Of a stretch of 64,000 bases of DNA, positions 1 to 8,787 are shown piece by piece (position 1 is the first letter of the stretch; every line of letters begins with the position of its first letter). This stretch comes from an uncultured Saprospiraceae bacterium. GTDB lineage: Bacteria > Bacteroidota > Bacteroidia > Chitinophagales > Saprospiraceae. The notes under the pieces were generated by a model. The model was not told where the DNA came from. It saw nothing but the letters and a program-made list of their open reading frames with translations, and searched no databases. A program made the translations under genes and the position numbers. Where the stretch lies: assembly GCA_937941095.1 (NCBI GenBank), contig CALDYJ010000064.1, positions 1 to 64,000 on the forward strand. Reading direction: 5' to 3'.

Positions 1-252
1 CAATTTATAAAACGTAAAGAGCTTAAAAACATAGATGGCCAAAAGATTAAAATCGTTGGAAAAAAAATGAGTTTCTCGAGATATCTTTTTGGAGGTATTG
101 TTTTTGGTTTAGGTTGGGCATTGAGTGGTGCTTGCCCTGGACCTATGTACACTTTAATTGGGAATGGATATAGCGTTTTTATTGTAGTGATTTTGAGTGC
201 TATTTTAGGAACATATATTTATGGAATTTTGAAAGATTACTTACCGCATTAA
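1..252 (+). CDS. YeeE/YedE-type membrane protein (DUF6691), 3' end only
   Basis: The frame is open from base 1, so this is the C-terminal 83 residues of a gene that begins outside the window; the ATG at 67 is internal. Two hydrophobic segments flank a GLGWALSGACPGP stretch, the Gly/Cys-rich signature of the YeeE/YedE (sulfur-compound transporter) superfamily. The short ending after the last helix, finishing in LPH, resembles the small DUF6691 half that in many Bacteroidota is encoded beside a separate YeeE half. The family is thought to move thiosulfate or related sulfur species across the inner membrane; that role is inferred from family only. The Cys in GACPGP is the likely substrate-relaying residue. 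Confidence 0.75.
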   Translation, partial: QFIKRKELKNIDGQKIKIVGKKMSFSRYLFGGIVFGLGWALSGACPGPMYTLIGNGYSVFIVVILSAILGTYIYGILKDYLPH

Positions 253-434
253 AAATAATATACAATATTAAGATTTGAGTTTTTCTGTCTTGCGACAAAT
301 TTTAATTTATTTTGAGCAAGGAGGCTATCGGGCTTATTTATTAAAATAATACTTAGTTCTATTTGCATTTTTGCAATAATTGCTTCTTATTTAAGTTTCT
401 TAATGAAGACCAACACACCTAAGCGTGCAACTCA

Positions 435-971
435 ATGAAAAAAATAGGACGGCAAGAATTTGATGCACTATTCAATCTGCACTATGAGCAAATGGTAAGA
501 ACTGCCTATGCTCTTTTGTCCGATTCAGCACTTGCTGAAGACAAAGTCCAAGAAGTTTTTATAAAATTTTGGGAAAAACGTGAGTCGCTTAATATTGAAA
601 AATCAATTACCACCTATCTAAAAAGAGCTGTCATTTTTCATTCAATTGACCATTTGCGGAAAGCAAAAAAAATGGAAGAACACATTACCAATCATTCGAA
701 TGTTTCACTTAATCTAAGCTTAAATACTCCAGAAACTGAATTGTTGAATAAAGAAAATCTTCAAGCGATTTACGATAAAATAGAAGCACTTCCCAACAAA
801 ACTAAACTCATCTTTAAGCTCAATCGTTTTGAGCACTTAACGTATACAGAGATAGCAGAAACCTTAGAAATGTCCATAAAGTCTATAGAATACCACATGT
901 CCAAAGCTTTGAATATATTAAGAAAAACAGTATTCGGGTTATTGTTTCTTAGTCTTTTAGAAATAAATTAA
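435..971 (+). CDS. ECF RNA polymerase sigma factor, FecI-like
   Basis: A 178-residue sigma-70 family protein of the small extracytoplasmic-function type. Residues about 8-75 form region 2 (FDALFNLHYEQMVRTAYAL to YLKRAVIFHSIDHLRK), which binds the -10 element and core polymerase. Residues about 110-165 form region 4 with a helix-turn-helix (YTEIAETLEMSIKSIEYHMSKAL), which reads the -35 element. There is no sensory extension. The next gene is a FecR anti-sigma factor 63 bp downstream, followed by a TonB receptor with an STN domain, so this is a cell-surface signalling cassette in which substrate binding outside would release this factor to transcribe the receptor operon. The inducing substrate cannot be told from sequence. 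Confidence 0.93.
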   Translation: MKKIGRQEFDALFNLHYEQMVRTAYALLSDSALAEDKVQEVFIKFWEKRESLNIEKSITTYLKRAVIFHSIDHLRKAKKMEEHITNHSNVSLNLSLNTPETELLNKENLQAIYDKIEALPNKTKLIFKLNRFEHLTYTEIAETLEMSIKSIEYHMSKALNILRKTVFGLLFLSLLEIN

Positions 972-1034
972 AACTTTTCCAAAATACTTTAGGGTACATG
1001 CCATCTAGAATCGTCTAAAGGGCAAAAGTATCTA

Positions 1035-2018
1035 ATGGAAGACTCTAAAACACATCTTATACTTCGGTCTTTTGAAAAAGACTTGTCTAAGAAAGAGCTT
1101 GCGGAATTAATGGCCTGGCGAAAGGTAAATTCCGAAAATGAGCAGCAATACCAGGAGACGAAATTTTTATGGGAGAAAGCCCAGATGACCAAAGCTAATG
1201 CCGAAGTTTCAGTAAATAAAAAGGCTGCTTTGGAAAAAGTGAAAGCACAAATAAACAATTCTAAAGTAGTCCCTCTTAGTAGACGTCTCATGAAATGGGC
1301 AGCTGCAATTTTGTTCTTAGTAGGTTCAGGTATTGCTTTCCAAATGTTTAATGGTCAAGCAGAACTAGTTAATATATCTACCGCCGCAAATGAACAGAGA
1401 GAAGTAGTACTGCCAGATCTAAGTAAAGTTTGGATGAATGAAAATTCCAGTTTGAGCTATGTACCTCAATTTGATGGTGAAAATAGAAGTGTCCAAATGG
1501 AAGGGGATGTCGTGTTTGAGGTGACGCCTAATCCGTCCAAACCATTTGTCGTGCAATCTAGTGATCATGAGGTAACTGTGCTGGGGACCAAATTTAATGT
1601 CTTAGCTCCGAAAAAGAAAACTGATACAAATTCAGAATTTAAAGTACATGTCTTTCATGGCAAGGTCAAAGTTAAAAGTGATGATAGTGCATTGATTCTA
1701 ACAAAGGGTATGACAGCTGGGTATGAACAAAACAAGCTTTCCTTAATCGAAGATTATTTTCCGAATTCACATTTTAAGCATACAGAAATCTTGGTGTTTA
1801 AAAACCAATCATTACAGACGGTTTTAGATGAAATTGAAACAGCATATGAGGTTAACATTGATTTGGCGGAAGAAAGCCTGATGAGCTGCAATTTTACAGG
1901 AAAATTTAAAAGTCAAAATATAGATGAAGTAATGGATATAATCGCGGAAGTGCTGAAATTAGAATTCATTAAAATAGACGCCACTAACTTTAAAATAACA
2001 GGAGGATCATGCAATTAA
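1035..2018 (+). CDS. FecR-family anti-sigma factor
   Basis: A 327-residue inner-membrane regulator. Residues 1-80 are the cytoplasmic part that should hold the upstream sigma factor. One transmembrane helix spans about 88-104 (WAAAILFLVGSGIAF). The periplasmic FecR domain follows (about 110-215), and the C-terminus (about 252-325) matches the DUF4974 domain usual in Bacteroidota FecR proteins and thought to contact the receptor's STN domain. The last 10 bases overlap the TonB-receptor start, indicating translational coupling. The ATG at 1035 gives a normal N-terminus for the family. Confidence 0.93.
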   Translation: MEDSKTHLILRSFEKDLSKKELAELMAWRKVNSENEQQYQETKFLWEKAQMTKANAEVSVNKKAALEKVKAQINNSKVVPLSRRLMKWAAAILFLVGSGIAFQMFNGQAELVNISTAANEQREVVLPDLSKVWMNENSSLSYVPQFDGENRSVQMEGDVVFEVTPNPSKPFVVQSSDHEVTVLGTKFNVLAPKKKTDTNSEFKVHVFHGKVKVKSDDSALILTKGMTAGYEQNKLSLIEDYFPNSHFKHTEILVFKNQSLQTVLDEIETAYEVNIDLAEESLMSCNFTGKFKSQNIDEVMDIIAEVLKLEFIKIDATNFKITGGSCN

Positions 2019-4669
2019 GAAAAAAGAACAAACATTTATTTAGCCTCCTTTTGATTTTTTTAGGATGGAACTTTATTAGCCAAGCTCAATCTTCAAATTT
2101 ATTAGACGCACCAGTAGATTTGAATATGGAAAATAAATCACTTGAAGAGGTATTAGAAAGCATTGAAGAACAAACGGTTTGTTCATTTTTCTATAATCCT
2201 GATGAATTGAAGAACGATAAAAAATACAGTTTTAAGGATGAACATTTAGAAATTAGAACAGTACTTAATCGCTTGTTTCCAAACGAAGAAGTTAAAATTA
2301 AAACAAGAGGTTCGCAGATTATTTTGGTAAAAAATCGATCTGTTAAAGAGGCTAGAATATCCGAAACCAAGTACACAATAAGTGGTTACATAATGGATGA
2401 AGAAAGTAGTGAAACGCTTATAGGAGCAACTGTTTATTGTACTTCTTTAGGGATTGGAACCATTTCAAATGAATATGGCTTTTATAGTTTAACCATGCCT
2501 GAAGGAAGCTATGAGCTTACATTTTCATATGTAGGTTACGCTTCAAGAATAGAGAAGCTAAGCTTAAATAAAAACCTTGAATTTTCTGCTTCGCTTGAAC
2601 TGGGCAACAAATTGGCAGAGGTGATTGTGGAAGCAGATGCAAATACACATAGACACTCAGAAACAAAAATGAGCAGCAATAAGATTTCTATGGAAAAAAT
2701 AAAATCCATGCCTGTACTAATGGGTGAAAGAGATGTCTTGAAAGTGATCCAACTTTTACCGGGAGTACAGTCTGGTTCGGAAGGAACTACAGGCTTGTAT
2801 GTAAGAGGAGGGGGCCCAGATCAGAATTTGATGTTGTTAGACGGAGTACCTGTCTATAACGCAAGTCATCTGCTTGGCTTCATGTCGACTTTTAATGGAG
2901 ATGCCATTAAAAGTGTTGAACTTACTAAAGGTGGCTTTCCTGCTAGATATGGTGGTCGACTTTCGTCCATTATTGATGTAAGGATGAAAGAAGGAAACAT
3001 GAAAGAAATTAAGGGTGATTTTACAATAGGTTTTATTTCGGGGCGATTCAATCTAGAAGGGCCTATAGTTAAGGATAAAACATCTTTTAGTTTTTCTGGT
3101 CGAAGAACATGGCTTGATCTTTTTGCAACTCCAGCTCAAAGAATAAACAATCGAAGCTTAGAAGCTACTACACCAAAGAGTCTTGTGAAGTACAATTTAT
3201 ATGATATTAATGCGAAGATAAACCATAAATTTTCTGATAAGAGTAGGCTGTATTTAAGCACTTACTTAGGTAATGATCGACTGGCAGTTAAATTCACAGA
3301 ACCTAGTTATGATGAACAAGGAGCATTGGATTGGGGAAATAAAATAGTTTCCGCCAGATGGAATTATCAGTTTAGTCCAAAACTGTTTAGTAACACAACA
3401 GTCTACTTAAGTTCTTATGATTTTGATTTTAAAAATGATTTATTGGAGTTTGCAGGAACAAAAAATGAGTTTAATGAAAAATATACTTCTAATTCCAATA
3501 TTCGTGATTATGGAGCGAAACTGGATTTTAATTATGTTCCTCATCCTAAACATTATATTCGAACAGGGATAAAATATGGGAATTTAGATTTTACTCCCAC
3601 AACTACTGAATTCAAATTAAAAGAAGGTCAAGAGCCTGAAACAATTATTAAAAGTACAAGCCCTAAAGTTTCAGGGGTAGAAATGAATGCCTATGTTGAA
3701 GATGACATGGTTATCAATGACAGGATTAAATTAAATGCAGGTGTTCATGTGTCTAACTTTGCCGTACAAAATTCAAACTATGTTTCAATTCAGCCAAGAG
3801 CGGCATTAAGTTTATTGCTAAATGAAAAATCGTCTTTAAAATTTTCGGCCACGAAGATGACACAGTTTCTTCACTTATTGGCAAGCCCAGGCTTGGGATT
3901 GCCTACGGATCTATGGGTATCTAGTACTGATAAAATAAAACCAGAGAATTCTTGGCAGTACGGTGTCGCTTATACCAGAAGCTTGGGCAATGGATTCGAA
4001 TTAACTCTTGAAGGATTTTATAAGGATATGGATAATTTATTGGAATATAAATCAGGATTCAATTTCTTTTCAAACAGTAAAGATTGGGAAGATAAGGTAG
4101 ATGTAGGTACTGGCATAAGTTATGGTGGAGAAATTCTTTTGGAAAAAACCACAGGTAAAACAACAGGTTGGATTGGCTACACGCTTTCTAAATCTGATAG
4201 GGAATTTCCTGATATAAATTTTGGAAAATCTTTTCCATACAAATATGATAGAAGACACGACATTGGTTTAGTAGTAATCCATAAGCAAAGTAAAAAAGTA
4301 GATTTTGGTTTAGTTTGGGTCTATGGTACGGGCAATACATATACCTTAGGTACAACTAATTATAATGCCATAGGTATAAATAATATTTCATCTGGGGATG
4401 AACCTTACAATACATTAGGAGCTACAAATCATATTGAAAATAGAAATAATCAGAGGATGCCGGCCTATCACAGGCTTGACCTCTCTGTAAATTTGCATAA
4501 AGAAAAAAAGCGTGGTACAAGAACTTGGAGTTTGGGGATCTATAATGCATATGCTCGACAAAACCCTTTTATAGTAACTGTGAAGTATGATGGCGGTGGC
4601 GTACCTTCTTTAAAACAAACAAGCCTTATACCTATTCTTCCATATTTTTCTTATTCCTTTAAATTTTAA
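2009..4669 (+). CDS. TonB-dependent outer-membrane receptor with STN signalling domain
   Basis: An 886-residue receptor. Residues 1-27 are a signal peptide; about 38-108 is an STN (secretin/TonB N-terminal) domain that can signal to FecR; about 122-200 is a carboxypeptidase-regulatory-like beta sandwich; about 220-330 is the plug (LPGVQSGSEGTTGLYVRGG, then LLDGVPVYNASHLLG); the rest is the beta barrel, ending in FKF as outer-membrane proteins do. It imports an unknown ligand using energy from TonB; a TonB gene lies at 47140. A GGAGG sits at 2001-2005, only 3 nt before the ATG, so spacing is tight for a Shine-Dalgarno and it also encodes the end of FecR. The neighbouring sigma/anti-sigma pair makes this a FecA-like transducer. 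The partner lipoprotein is a DUF4249 protein, not SusD, so a glycan-uptake role is not indicated. Confidence 0.95.
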   Translation: MQLRKKNKHLFSLLLIFLGWNFISQAQSSNLLDAPVDLNMENKSLEEVLESIEEQTVCSFFYNPDELKNDKKYSFKDEHLEIRTVLNRLFPNEEVKIKTRGSQIILVKNRSVKEARISETKYTISGYIMDEESSETLIGATVYCTSLGIGTISNEYGFYSLTMPEGSYELTFSYVGYASRIEKLSLNKNLEFSASLELGNKLAEVIVEADANTHRHSETKMSSNKISMEKIKSMPVLMGERDVLKVIQLLPGVQSGSEGTTGLYVRGGGPDQNLMLLDGVPVYNASHLLGFMSTFNGDAIKSVELTKGGFPARYGGRLSSIIDVRMKEGNMKEIKGDFTIGFISGRFNLEGPIVKDKTSFSFSGRRTWLDLFATPAQRINNRSLEATTPKSLVKYNLYDINAKINHKFSDKSRLYLSTYLGNDRLAVKFTEPSYDEQGALDWGNKIVSARWNYQFSPKLFSNTTVYLSSYDFDFKNDLLEFAGTKNEFNEKYTSNSNIRDYGAKLDFNYVPHPKHYIRTGIKYGNLDFTPTTTEFKLKEGQEPETIIKSTSPKVSGVEMNAYVEDDMVINDRIKLNAGVHVSNFAVQNSNYVSIQPRAALSLLLNEKSSLKFSATKMTQFLHLLASPGLGLPTDLWVSSTDKIKPENSWQYGVAYTRSLGNGFELTLEGFYKDMDNLLEYKSGFNFFSNSKDWEDKVDVGTGISYGGEILLEKTTGKTTGWIGYTLSKSDREFPDINFGKSFPYKYDRRHDIGLVVIHKQSKKVDFGLVWVYGTGNTYTLGTTNYNAIGINNISSGDEPYNTLGATNHIENRNNQRMPAYHRLDLSVNLHKEKKRGTRTWSLGIYNAYARQNPFIVTVKYDGGGVPSLKQTSLIPILPYFSYSFKF

Positions 4670-4680
4670 AATTAGTAATC

Positions 4681-5853
4681 ATGAAATATTTTTTATTACT
4701 ATCGATTTTGGTTTTTGTCTTGTTCAGCTGTACGAAAGATTTACCTTTTCCAGATGTTGAAAGTATAGATTTAATGGTAATTAATGGATTACTAAGTCCT
4801 GAGGGAGGAGCAAAGGTACACGTAAGCCAAAGTTGTCATGTTACTGATCCAATGTGTGAGGGGAACAGCATAAACAATGCAAAAGTTTTTTTGCAAGATG
4901 CTAATGGGAACACCTTGGTTGAGTTGCAACATCAGTCATATGGTTTGTATACATCAGAAGGATTTGAGATTAAGCAAGATGAGTCCTATAGCATTGAAGC
5001 AGAAAGTGCTGCTCTTCAAAAAATAAAAGCAAATGCTCACATCCCTAAAACTAATGCTTGTAATTTGATTTCAAATGATGAAAAAATCTATGAAGATTAT
5101 CTATGCAGAACTTTTAAGATAGAAATAGAAGATGATCCGAATGAACTCAATTATTATTTGATACATGGTTGGACTGAAATATTAAATGGTGACCATGAAG
5201 AAGATTTTCTTTATGAAGTAAACTCTTACCTTTTACCTCATACAGGCTTCCTAACAAAAGACATCAATGCCGAAAATAAAGAAATGGTCTCTAGAGTAAA
5301 TATATATTCTTACCCTTTACCCTTTATTTTTTTGACGGATGAGAATTTTAATGGGCAGACCTATCCTTTGGAATTTGGGATGCATGAACTTGATATTAGT
5401 TTAAGACAAAATTTAAAAACCAGAGCACATATTAATGTGAAGTCAGTAAGTAAAGAGCTTTATGATTATTATAAGTCAGTTACTTTATATCAATTGACTG
5501 CAGGAGCCGGAATAGCAGAACCACAGCCTATATTCTCCAACATAGAGAACGGAATTGGAATTTTAGGTGCCTATACAGAAAAGCAATTCGCGATAGATTT
5601 GCCAGATACAGAATTTTGGATTGGTAATGATTTTAAGATAGAAAATAACGGCTGTTCAGGCCCATGTGAAGTAAAGTTCTTTGGAGATTTTGGTGATAAT
5701 GTTAGTTTTATATGGGATTTTGGTGATGGAAATACTTCAACAGAAAAGAACCCTGTTCATGAATATAAAACTGCAGGAGAATATCAGGTGAATTTGGAAG
5801 TTGCAATAGGTGATGAAAGGTATGGAAATAGTCAGACTGTACAAATACGATAA
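4681..5853 (+). CDS. DUF4249 lipoprotein with C-terminal PKD domain
   Basis: A 390-residue predicted lipoprotein, 11 bp after the TonB receptor and certainly in its operon. The N-terminus ends in a lipobox, LFSC, with Cys17. The body (MVINGLLSPEGGAKVHVSQS, then NNAKVFLQDANG) matches DUF4249, a family that accompanies TonB receptors with carboxypeptidase-like N-termini in Bacteroidota. Residues about 320-390 form a PKD (polycystic-kidney-disease-like) beta sandwich with the diagnostic SFIWDFGDGNTSTEKNPVHEY pattern. It probably sits on the outer membrane over the receptor barrel as a ligand-capture lid; this is inferred from position and family. The added PKD domain is not something I associate with ordinary DUF4249 proteins. 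Confidence 0.88.
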   Translation: MKYFLLLSILVFVLFSCTKDLPFPDVESIDLMVINGLLSPEGGAKVHVSQSCHVTDPMCEGNSINNAKVFLQDANGNTLVELQHQSYGLYTSEGFEIKQDESYSIEAESAALQKIKANAHIPKTNACNLISNDEKIYEDYLCRTFKIEIEDDPNELNYYLIHGWTEILNGDHEEDFLYEVNSYLLPHTGFLTKDINAENKEMVSRVNIYSYPLPFIFLTDENFNGQTYPLEFGMHELDISLRQNLKTRAHINVKSVSKELYDYYKSVTLYQLTAGAGIAEPQPIFSNIENGIGILGAYTEKQFAIDLPDTEFWIGNDFKIENNGCSGPCEVKFFGDFGDNVSFIWDFGDGNTSTEKNPVHEYKTAGEYQVNLEVAIGDERYGNSQTVQIR

Positions 5854-5900
5854 AAGAATAGATTTCAAACAAAAAAAGATACTTGTTGTTCTTAATGTTA

Positions 5901-7376
5901 ATGAGCAACATAGTTAATATTGTTTGGTTGAAGCGAGACTTGAGGACACAAGATCACGAACCATTACACAAGGCTCAATTAGAAGGTCTTCCATACTTGA
6001 TAATCTATGTCTATGAGCCAAGCATTATAGCTTACAAAGATTTCTCTTTAAGGCATCTGAAGTTTGTCTATCATTCCATATTAGAGATGAATGCTATTTT
6101 GAAATCAAGTAGGCATTCTGTTCATTCTTTTCATTCAGAATTAGTCGATGTTTTTGATCATCTGAGGTCGAAGTTTCAAATTAAAAAGGTTTTCTCTTAT
6201 CAAGAAAGTGGTATTAAAATTACTTGGGATAGGGATAAAAGAATAAAAAAATATTTTAAAAGCAAAGGAATTGATTGGAGAGAATCTCAAAAAGGTAATG
6301 TCATTCGGGGAATTCAAAATAGAGATGGTTGGAATAGAGCGTATCGCGAAAATATTCACAGCCAATTAATCGAAAATACCTATTCTTCTCCACTAGCAAT
6401 TAAACTTCATGATGAGAAATATCCCTTATCAAAAGAATTCAAATTATCACTCGAAAACTATCCTAAAGAGTACCAACCTCCTGGAGAAAAATTTGCTTGG
6501 AAGTATTTAAAGTCATTTGCTGAAGCAAGAGGTTTTAACTATCATCGTTTGCTTTCCAAACCTAAAGAAAGTAGACAGTCTTGTGCTAGAATTTCTCCAT
6601 ATCTAGCTTGGGGAAACATAAGTATTAAACAGGCTTATCAATTTATTTTTCATCATCGAAATATGTCAAGACATAAACCAGCATTCGAGGGAATGTTGAC
6701 TAGACTCGTGTGGCATTGTCACTTTATCCAAAAATTTGAAGTAGAATGCGCCTATGAGACAAGGTGCATTAATAGAGGTTACGAACAATTGACTCATGAG
6801 ACAAATCAGGTTTTTATCAAGGCTTGGAAAGAGGGGAAGACTGGCTATCCTCTTGTAGATGCTTGTATGCGCTGCCTATTCAAAACGGGCTGGTTGAATT
6901 TTAGGATGAGAGCGATGTTGGTTTCTTTCTTGTGTTATCAGCTTGATCAAGATTGGAGAGATGGAGCCTACCATTTGGCAAAGCTGTTTTTGGATTATGA
7001 GCCTGGAATCCATTATCCTCAATTCCAAATGCAGGCAGGAACAACTGGTGTAAATACGATTCGAATGTATAACCCAATAAAACAATCACAAGATCATGAT
7101 CCAAAAGGTGTGTTTATAAAGTCGTGGGTACCTGAATTAAAAAATATCCCTGTTGCATTCATTCATGAACCTTGGAAGATGACAGCAATGGAAAGGCAGC
7201 TGTACAAATTTGATCTGGAAAGAGACTATTTCTTGCCTATAGTAGAACTTGAAAAGAGTACAAAAAAAGCTAAAGACAAAATATGGGGACATCGTGCTAA
7301 GCCTGAGGTTCAAAAAGAAAAGTGGCGGATTCTAAAAAAGCATATGAATAGAAGTAAGCATGGTAGGGATAGTTGA
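5901..7376 (+). CDS. Photolyase/cryptochrome-family flavoprotein
   Basis: About 491 residues. The N-terminus ([16 protein letters not shown]) is the photolyase alpha/beta antenna domain; the C-terminal FAD-binding half shows [22 protein letters not shown] and RMYNP. The family repairs UV-induced pyrimidine dimers with blue light or acts as a light sensor. The frame stays open to a TTG at 5883, but the ATG at 5901 places the conserved strand at the usual distance from the N-terminus, so I prefer it; 5895 is also possible. By eye, several residues around FAD differ from E. coli photolyase: GWMHN reads GWLNF and the WQW stretch reads about FQM, so the usual electron-transfer Trp may be absent. 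It may be a distinct photolyase-like subfamily rather than a classic CPD photolyase. No phrB-type neighbours are visible. Confidence 0.88.
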   Translation: MSNIVNIVWLKRDLRTQDHEPLHKAQLEGLPYLIIYVYEPSIIAYKDFSLRHLKFVYHSILEMNAILKSSRHSVHSFHSELVDVFDHLRSKFQIKKVFSYQESGIKITWDRDKRIKKYFKSKGIDWRESQKGNVIRGIQNRDGWNRAYRENIHSQLIENTYSSPLAIKLHDEKYPLSKEFKLSLENYPKEYQPPGEKFAWKYLKSFAEARGFNYHRLLSKPKESRQSCARISPYLAWGNISIKQAYQFIFHHRNMSRHKPAFEGMLTRLVWHCHFIQKFEVECAYETRCINRGYEQLTHETNQVFIKAWKEGKTGYPLVDACMRCLFKTGWLNFRMRAMLVSFLCYQLDQDWRDGAYHLAKLFLDYEPGIHYPQFQMQAGTTGVNTIRMYNPIKQSQDHDPKGVFIKSWVPELKNIPVAFIHEPWKMTAMERQLYKFDLERDYFLPIVELEKSTKKAKDKIWGHRAKPEVQKEKWRILKKHMNRSKHGRDS

Positions 7377-7640
7377 ATGACCCTCGTTTTCCACTAGTCC
7401 TCCATCTTTTATTAATCTTATCGTTAATTTTTCACCTTGAAATTTTTTTGTCTCTTCACCCAGCTGGTTGAGGATTATGTGTTCAACATTACCTGTCTCA
7501 TCGTAGGTGACAAATTCATAAGTACCATTGGTGTTTTTTCGAGATGTTAAAAGCTTGTTGCTGCTAAAAGGAGTTTCACAAGGAAGTAAATCTTCTTCCA
7601 CTTCAAAGCCAAAGCCATCAGGCAGAAACTGGGCTTCCAA
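7332..7640 (-). CDS. Hypothetical secreted protein, start codon unclear
   Basis: A 102-residue reading frame that starts at a TTG if taken literally. Its composition ([17 protein letters not shown]) looks like a real protein, and the frame stays open upstream to 7718, where the translated sequence [16 protein letters not shown] looks like the core and cleavage site of a signal peptide. No ATG or GTG precedes it; the nearest candidate is an ATT at 7692-7694. A parallel reading frame reads KIKTLSILFL just there, so a frameshift may have broken the gene's N-terminus. Its last 45 bases run antisense into the photolyase 3' end. I do not recognise a family. It may be a decayed gene; its position beside a truncated AraC gene supports that. 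Confidence 0.42.
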   Translation of the reverse strand: MEAQFLPDGFGFEVEEDLLPCETPFSSNKLLTSRKNTNGTYEFVTYDETGNVEHIILNQLGEETKKFQGEKLTIRLIKDGGLVENEGHSTIPTMLTSIHMLF

Positions 7641-7857
7641 TGAATGTAAAGATAAACTTGTAAAAATAAAATGGAAAGTGTTTTGATCTTTAATCCGAAA
7701 CCAATTAGGTAACCAAAGTTACATTGTTCATTTTGTAAAAAAAATCCAAGATTAGATAAATTTGAATTATTAAAGATAAGTTGATTAAGCCATTAAGGGC
7801 TTAAGCAAATAGAATCTGTTTCCCATAAAAGTAAATTAAAATTTCAAGCGAAGACTT

Positions 7858-7880
7858 GCCATTAGATGAATGCTAATGGC
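7858..7880. repeat. Small inverted repeat
   Basis: GCCATTAG and CTAATGGC form a perfect 8-bp stem with a 7-nt loop, about 10 bases beyond the stop of the AraC fragment. There is no T-run directly after it on either strand, so a terminator role is weak. The surrounding stretch 7720-7889 has no supported gene. Confidence 0.35.
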
Positions 7881-7889
7881 CTGATAGAT

Positions 7890-8117
7890 CTATGTAAGCC
7901 ATGAATCAATAACAACAGCTTCATTCCCGTGTATTTGAGTCTTTGCTCTTGAAGAAAGAAAAATGGGGCCTCTTTGTTTAAAATAAATAAAACAACCCAT
8001 GTTTTGGAAGATGACTTCATAACGAAATGGCGCCCTGATCTTCATTTTTTCAATCAGTACTTGACCTTGATAGTTGAATGTATTTCGAGAGATAATCATT
8101 TCTTTATAAGTAGGCAT
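7890..8117 (-). pseudogene. AraC-family regulator, N-terminal fragment only
   Basis: A 75-residue frame whose sequence (ISRNTFNYQGQVLIEKMKI, RAPFRYEVIFQNMGCFIYF) matches the start of the ligand-sensing domain of Bacteroidota AraC-type regulators, which normally run to about 270-300 residues and end in two helix-turn-helix motifs. The frame stops after IDSWLT. I translated the next 150 bases in all three frames and found no continuation of the sensor domain and no AraC DNA-binding domain, so this looks like a deletion relic. It keeps an ATG start, and a perfect 14-bp inverted repeat lies just before it. It sits downstream of the NTF2-like gene on the same strand, which may have been its target or partner. 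Confidence 0.6.
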
Positions 8118-8121
8118 TTAT

Positions 8122-8155
8122 TTATACTTACTTGATTTAATTCAAGTAAGTATAA
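8122..8155. repeat. Perfect 14-bp inverted repeat
   Basis: TTATACTTACTTGA at 8122-8135 is exactly complementary to TCAAGTAAGTATAA at 8142-8155 with a 6-nt loop. It lies between the NTF2-like gene stop (8184) and the AraC-fragment start (8117). Neither strand has a T-run after the stem, so it is either a weak terminator for the NTF2-like gene or an operator that belonged to the regulator. Confidence 0.6.
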
Positions 8156-8183
8156 TTGAAATGCTATAGGTCTAAATTTTGTT

Positions 8184-8603
8184 TTAGAATTCTTTCTTTT
8201 TTGTGGTAAATGTTTTACTTACTATTTTCCATTCTCCATTAATTTTGAGTAGATGCATAAAGTCTATATACGAAAAGGTTTCATATTCCAATTCTAACTG
8301 TGCATTTGCAGCATCTCCCACAATATTGATTGCAGTTATACTTGTAATAGTTTTAACTTCTGTATTGTTTGTTACATGTTCGATTAATGCCTCTAAGGCA
8401 TTAACTTCAGTATAGTCTTTTTCAACCCATTTCATAGTTGCCGAAGGAATAAAAGCTTTTTTTAGGGATTCAGGATTGTGTTTTACTAATCCATCAAAGT
8501 AATTTGCAATTGTATTTTCAATCAATTGTAGATCTGTGGTTTGAGCTTCTGTTTTAATCATGATAGTAGAGATTAAGAATAATGTAATAATTAATTTTTT
8601 CAT
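8184..8603 (-). CDS. Secreted NTF2-like (SnoaL/lumazine-binding-like) protein
   Basis: A 139-residue protein with a signal peptide (KKLIITLFLISTIMIKTEA, cleavage before QTTD). The mature part (LIENTIANYFDGLVKHNPESL to LLKINGEWKIVSKTF) has the helix-then-curved-sheet pattern of the NTF2-like superfamily, in the form often labelled putative lumazine-binding. These small cone-shaped domains bind ligands or catalyse isomerase-type reactions; the ligand here is unknown. It stands alone, with a TATTTTTGCA -7 box 25 bases upstream (8628-8635) and a 15-nt palindrome beyond that. Downstream lies the AraC fragment. Confidence 0.7.
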   Translation of the reverse strand: MKKLIITLFLISTIMIKTEAQTTDLQLIENTIANYFDGLVKHNPESLKKAFIPSATMKWVEKDYTEVNALEALIEHVTNNTEVKTITSITAINIVGDAANAQLELEYETFSYIDFMHLLKINGEWKIVSKTFTTKKKEF

Positions 8604-8627
8604 TATAAGATTTTAAGTTACTTGATG

Positions 8628-8635
8628 CAAAAATA
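8628..8635 (-). promoter_or_regulatory. Putative -7 box of the NTF2-like gene
   Basis: On the minus strand this reads TATTTTTG followed by CA, matching the Bacteroidota primary-sigma -7 element TAnnTTTG. It would give a leader of about 18 nt. No TTG lies 20 bases upstream; that position abuts the palindrome at 8659-8673. Confidence 0.5.
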
Positions 8636-8658
8636 GGTATTTAACATGGTAAGGAATA

Positions 8659-8673
8659 TGGACTATTAGTCCA
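8659..8673. promoter_or_regulatory. TGGACT-N3-AGTCCA palindrome, possible operator
   Basis: A perfect 6-3-6 dyad (TGGACTATTAGTCCA) in the divergent region between the NTF2-like gene and mfd. It begins 23 bases upstream of the -7 box at 8628-8635, in the place of a -33 element. A near-identical dyad stands in the same relation to the aspS -7 box (20625-20639), which suggests a shared regulator. Confidence 0.4.
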
Positions 8674-8787
8674 GAATAATGGATATTAAGTTCCGCTCCT
8701 TAGCATTGAAAATAGACTTACTTTTTGAATGATTTTATTAATCCCACTAAAAACACTTATCTTCACCCAGAGCATTAAAAGAATATA

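Noticed and set aside
989-1291. Minus-strand 100-residue frame over the FecR start
   Set aside because: It is antisense to a well-supported FecR gene and its protein has no recognisable domain.
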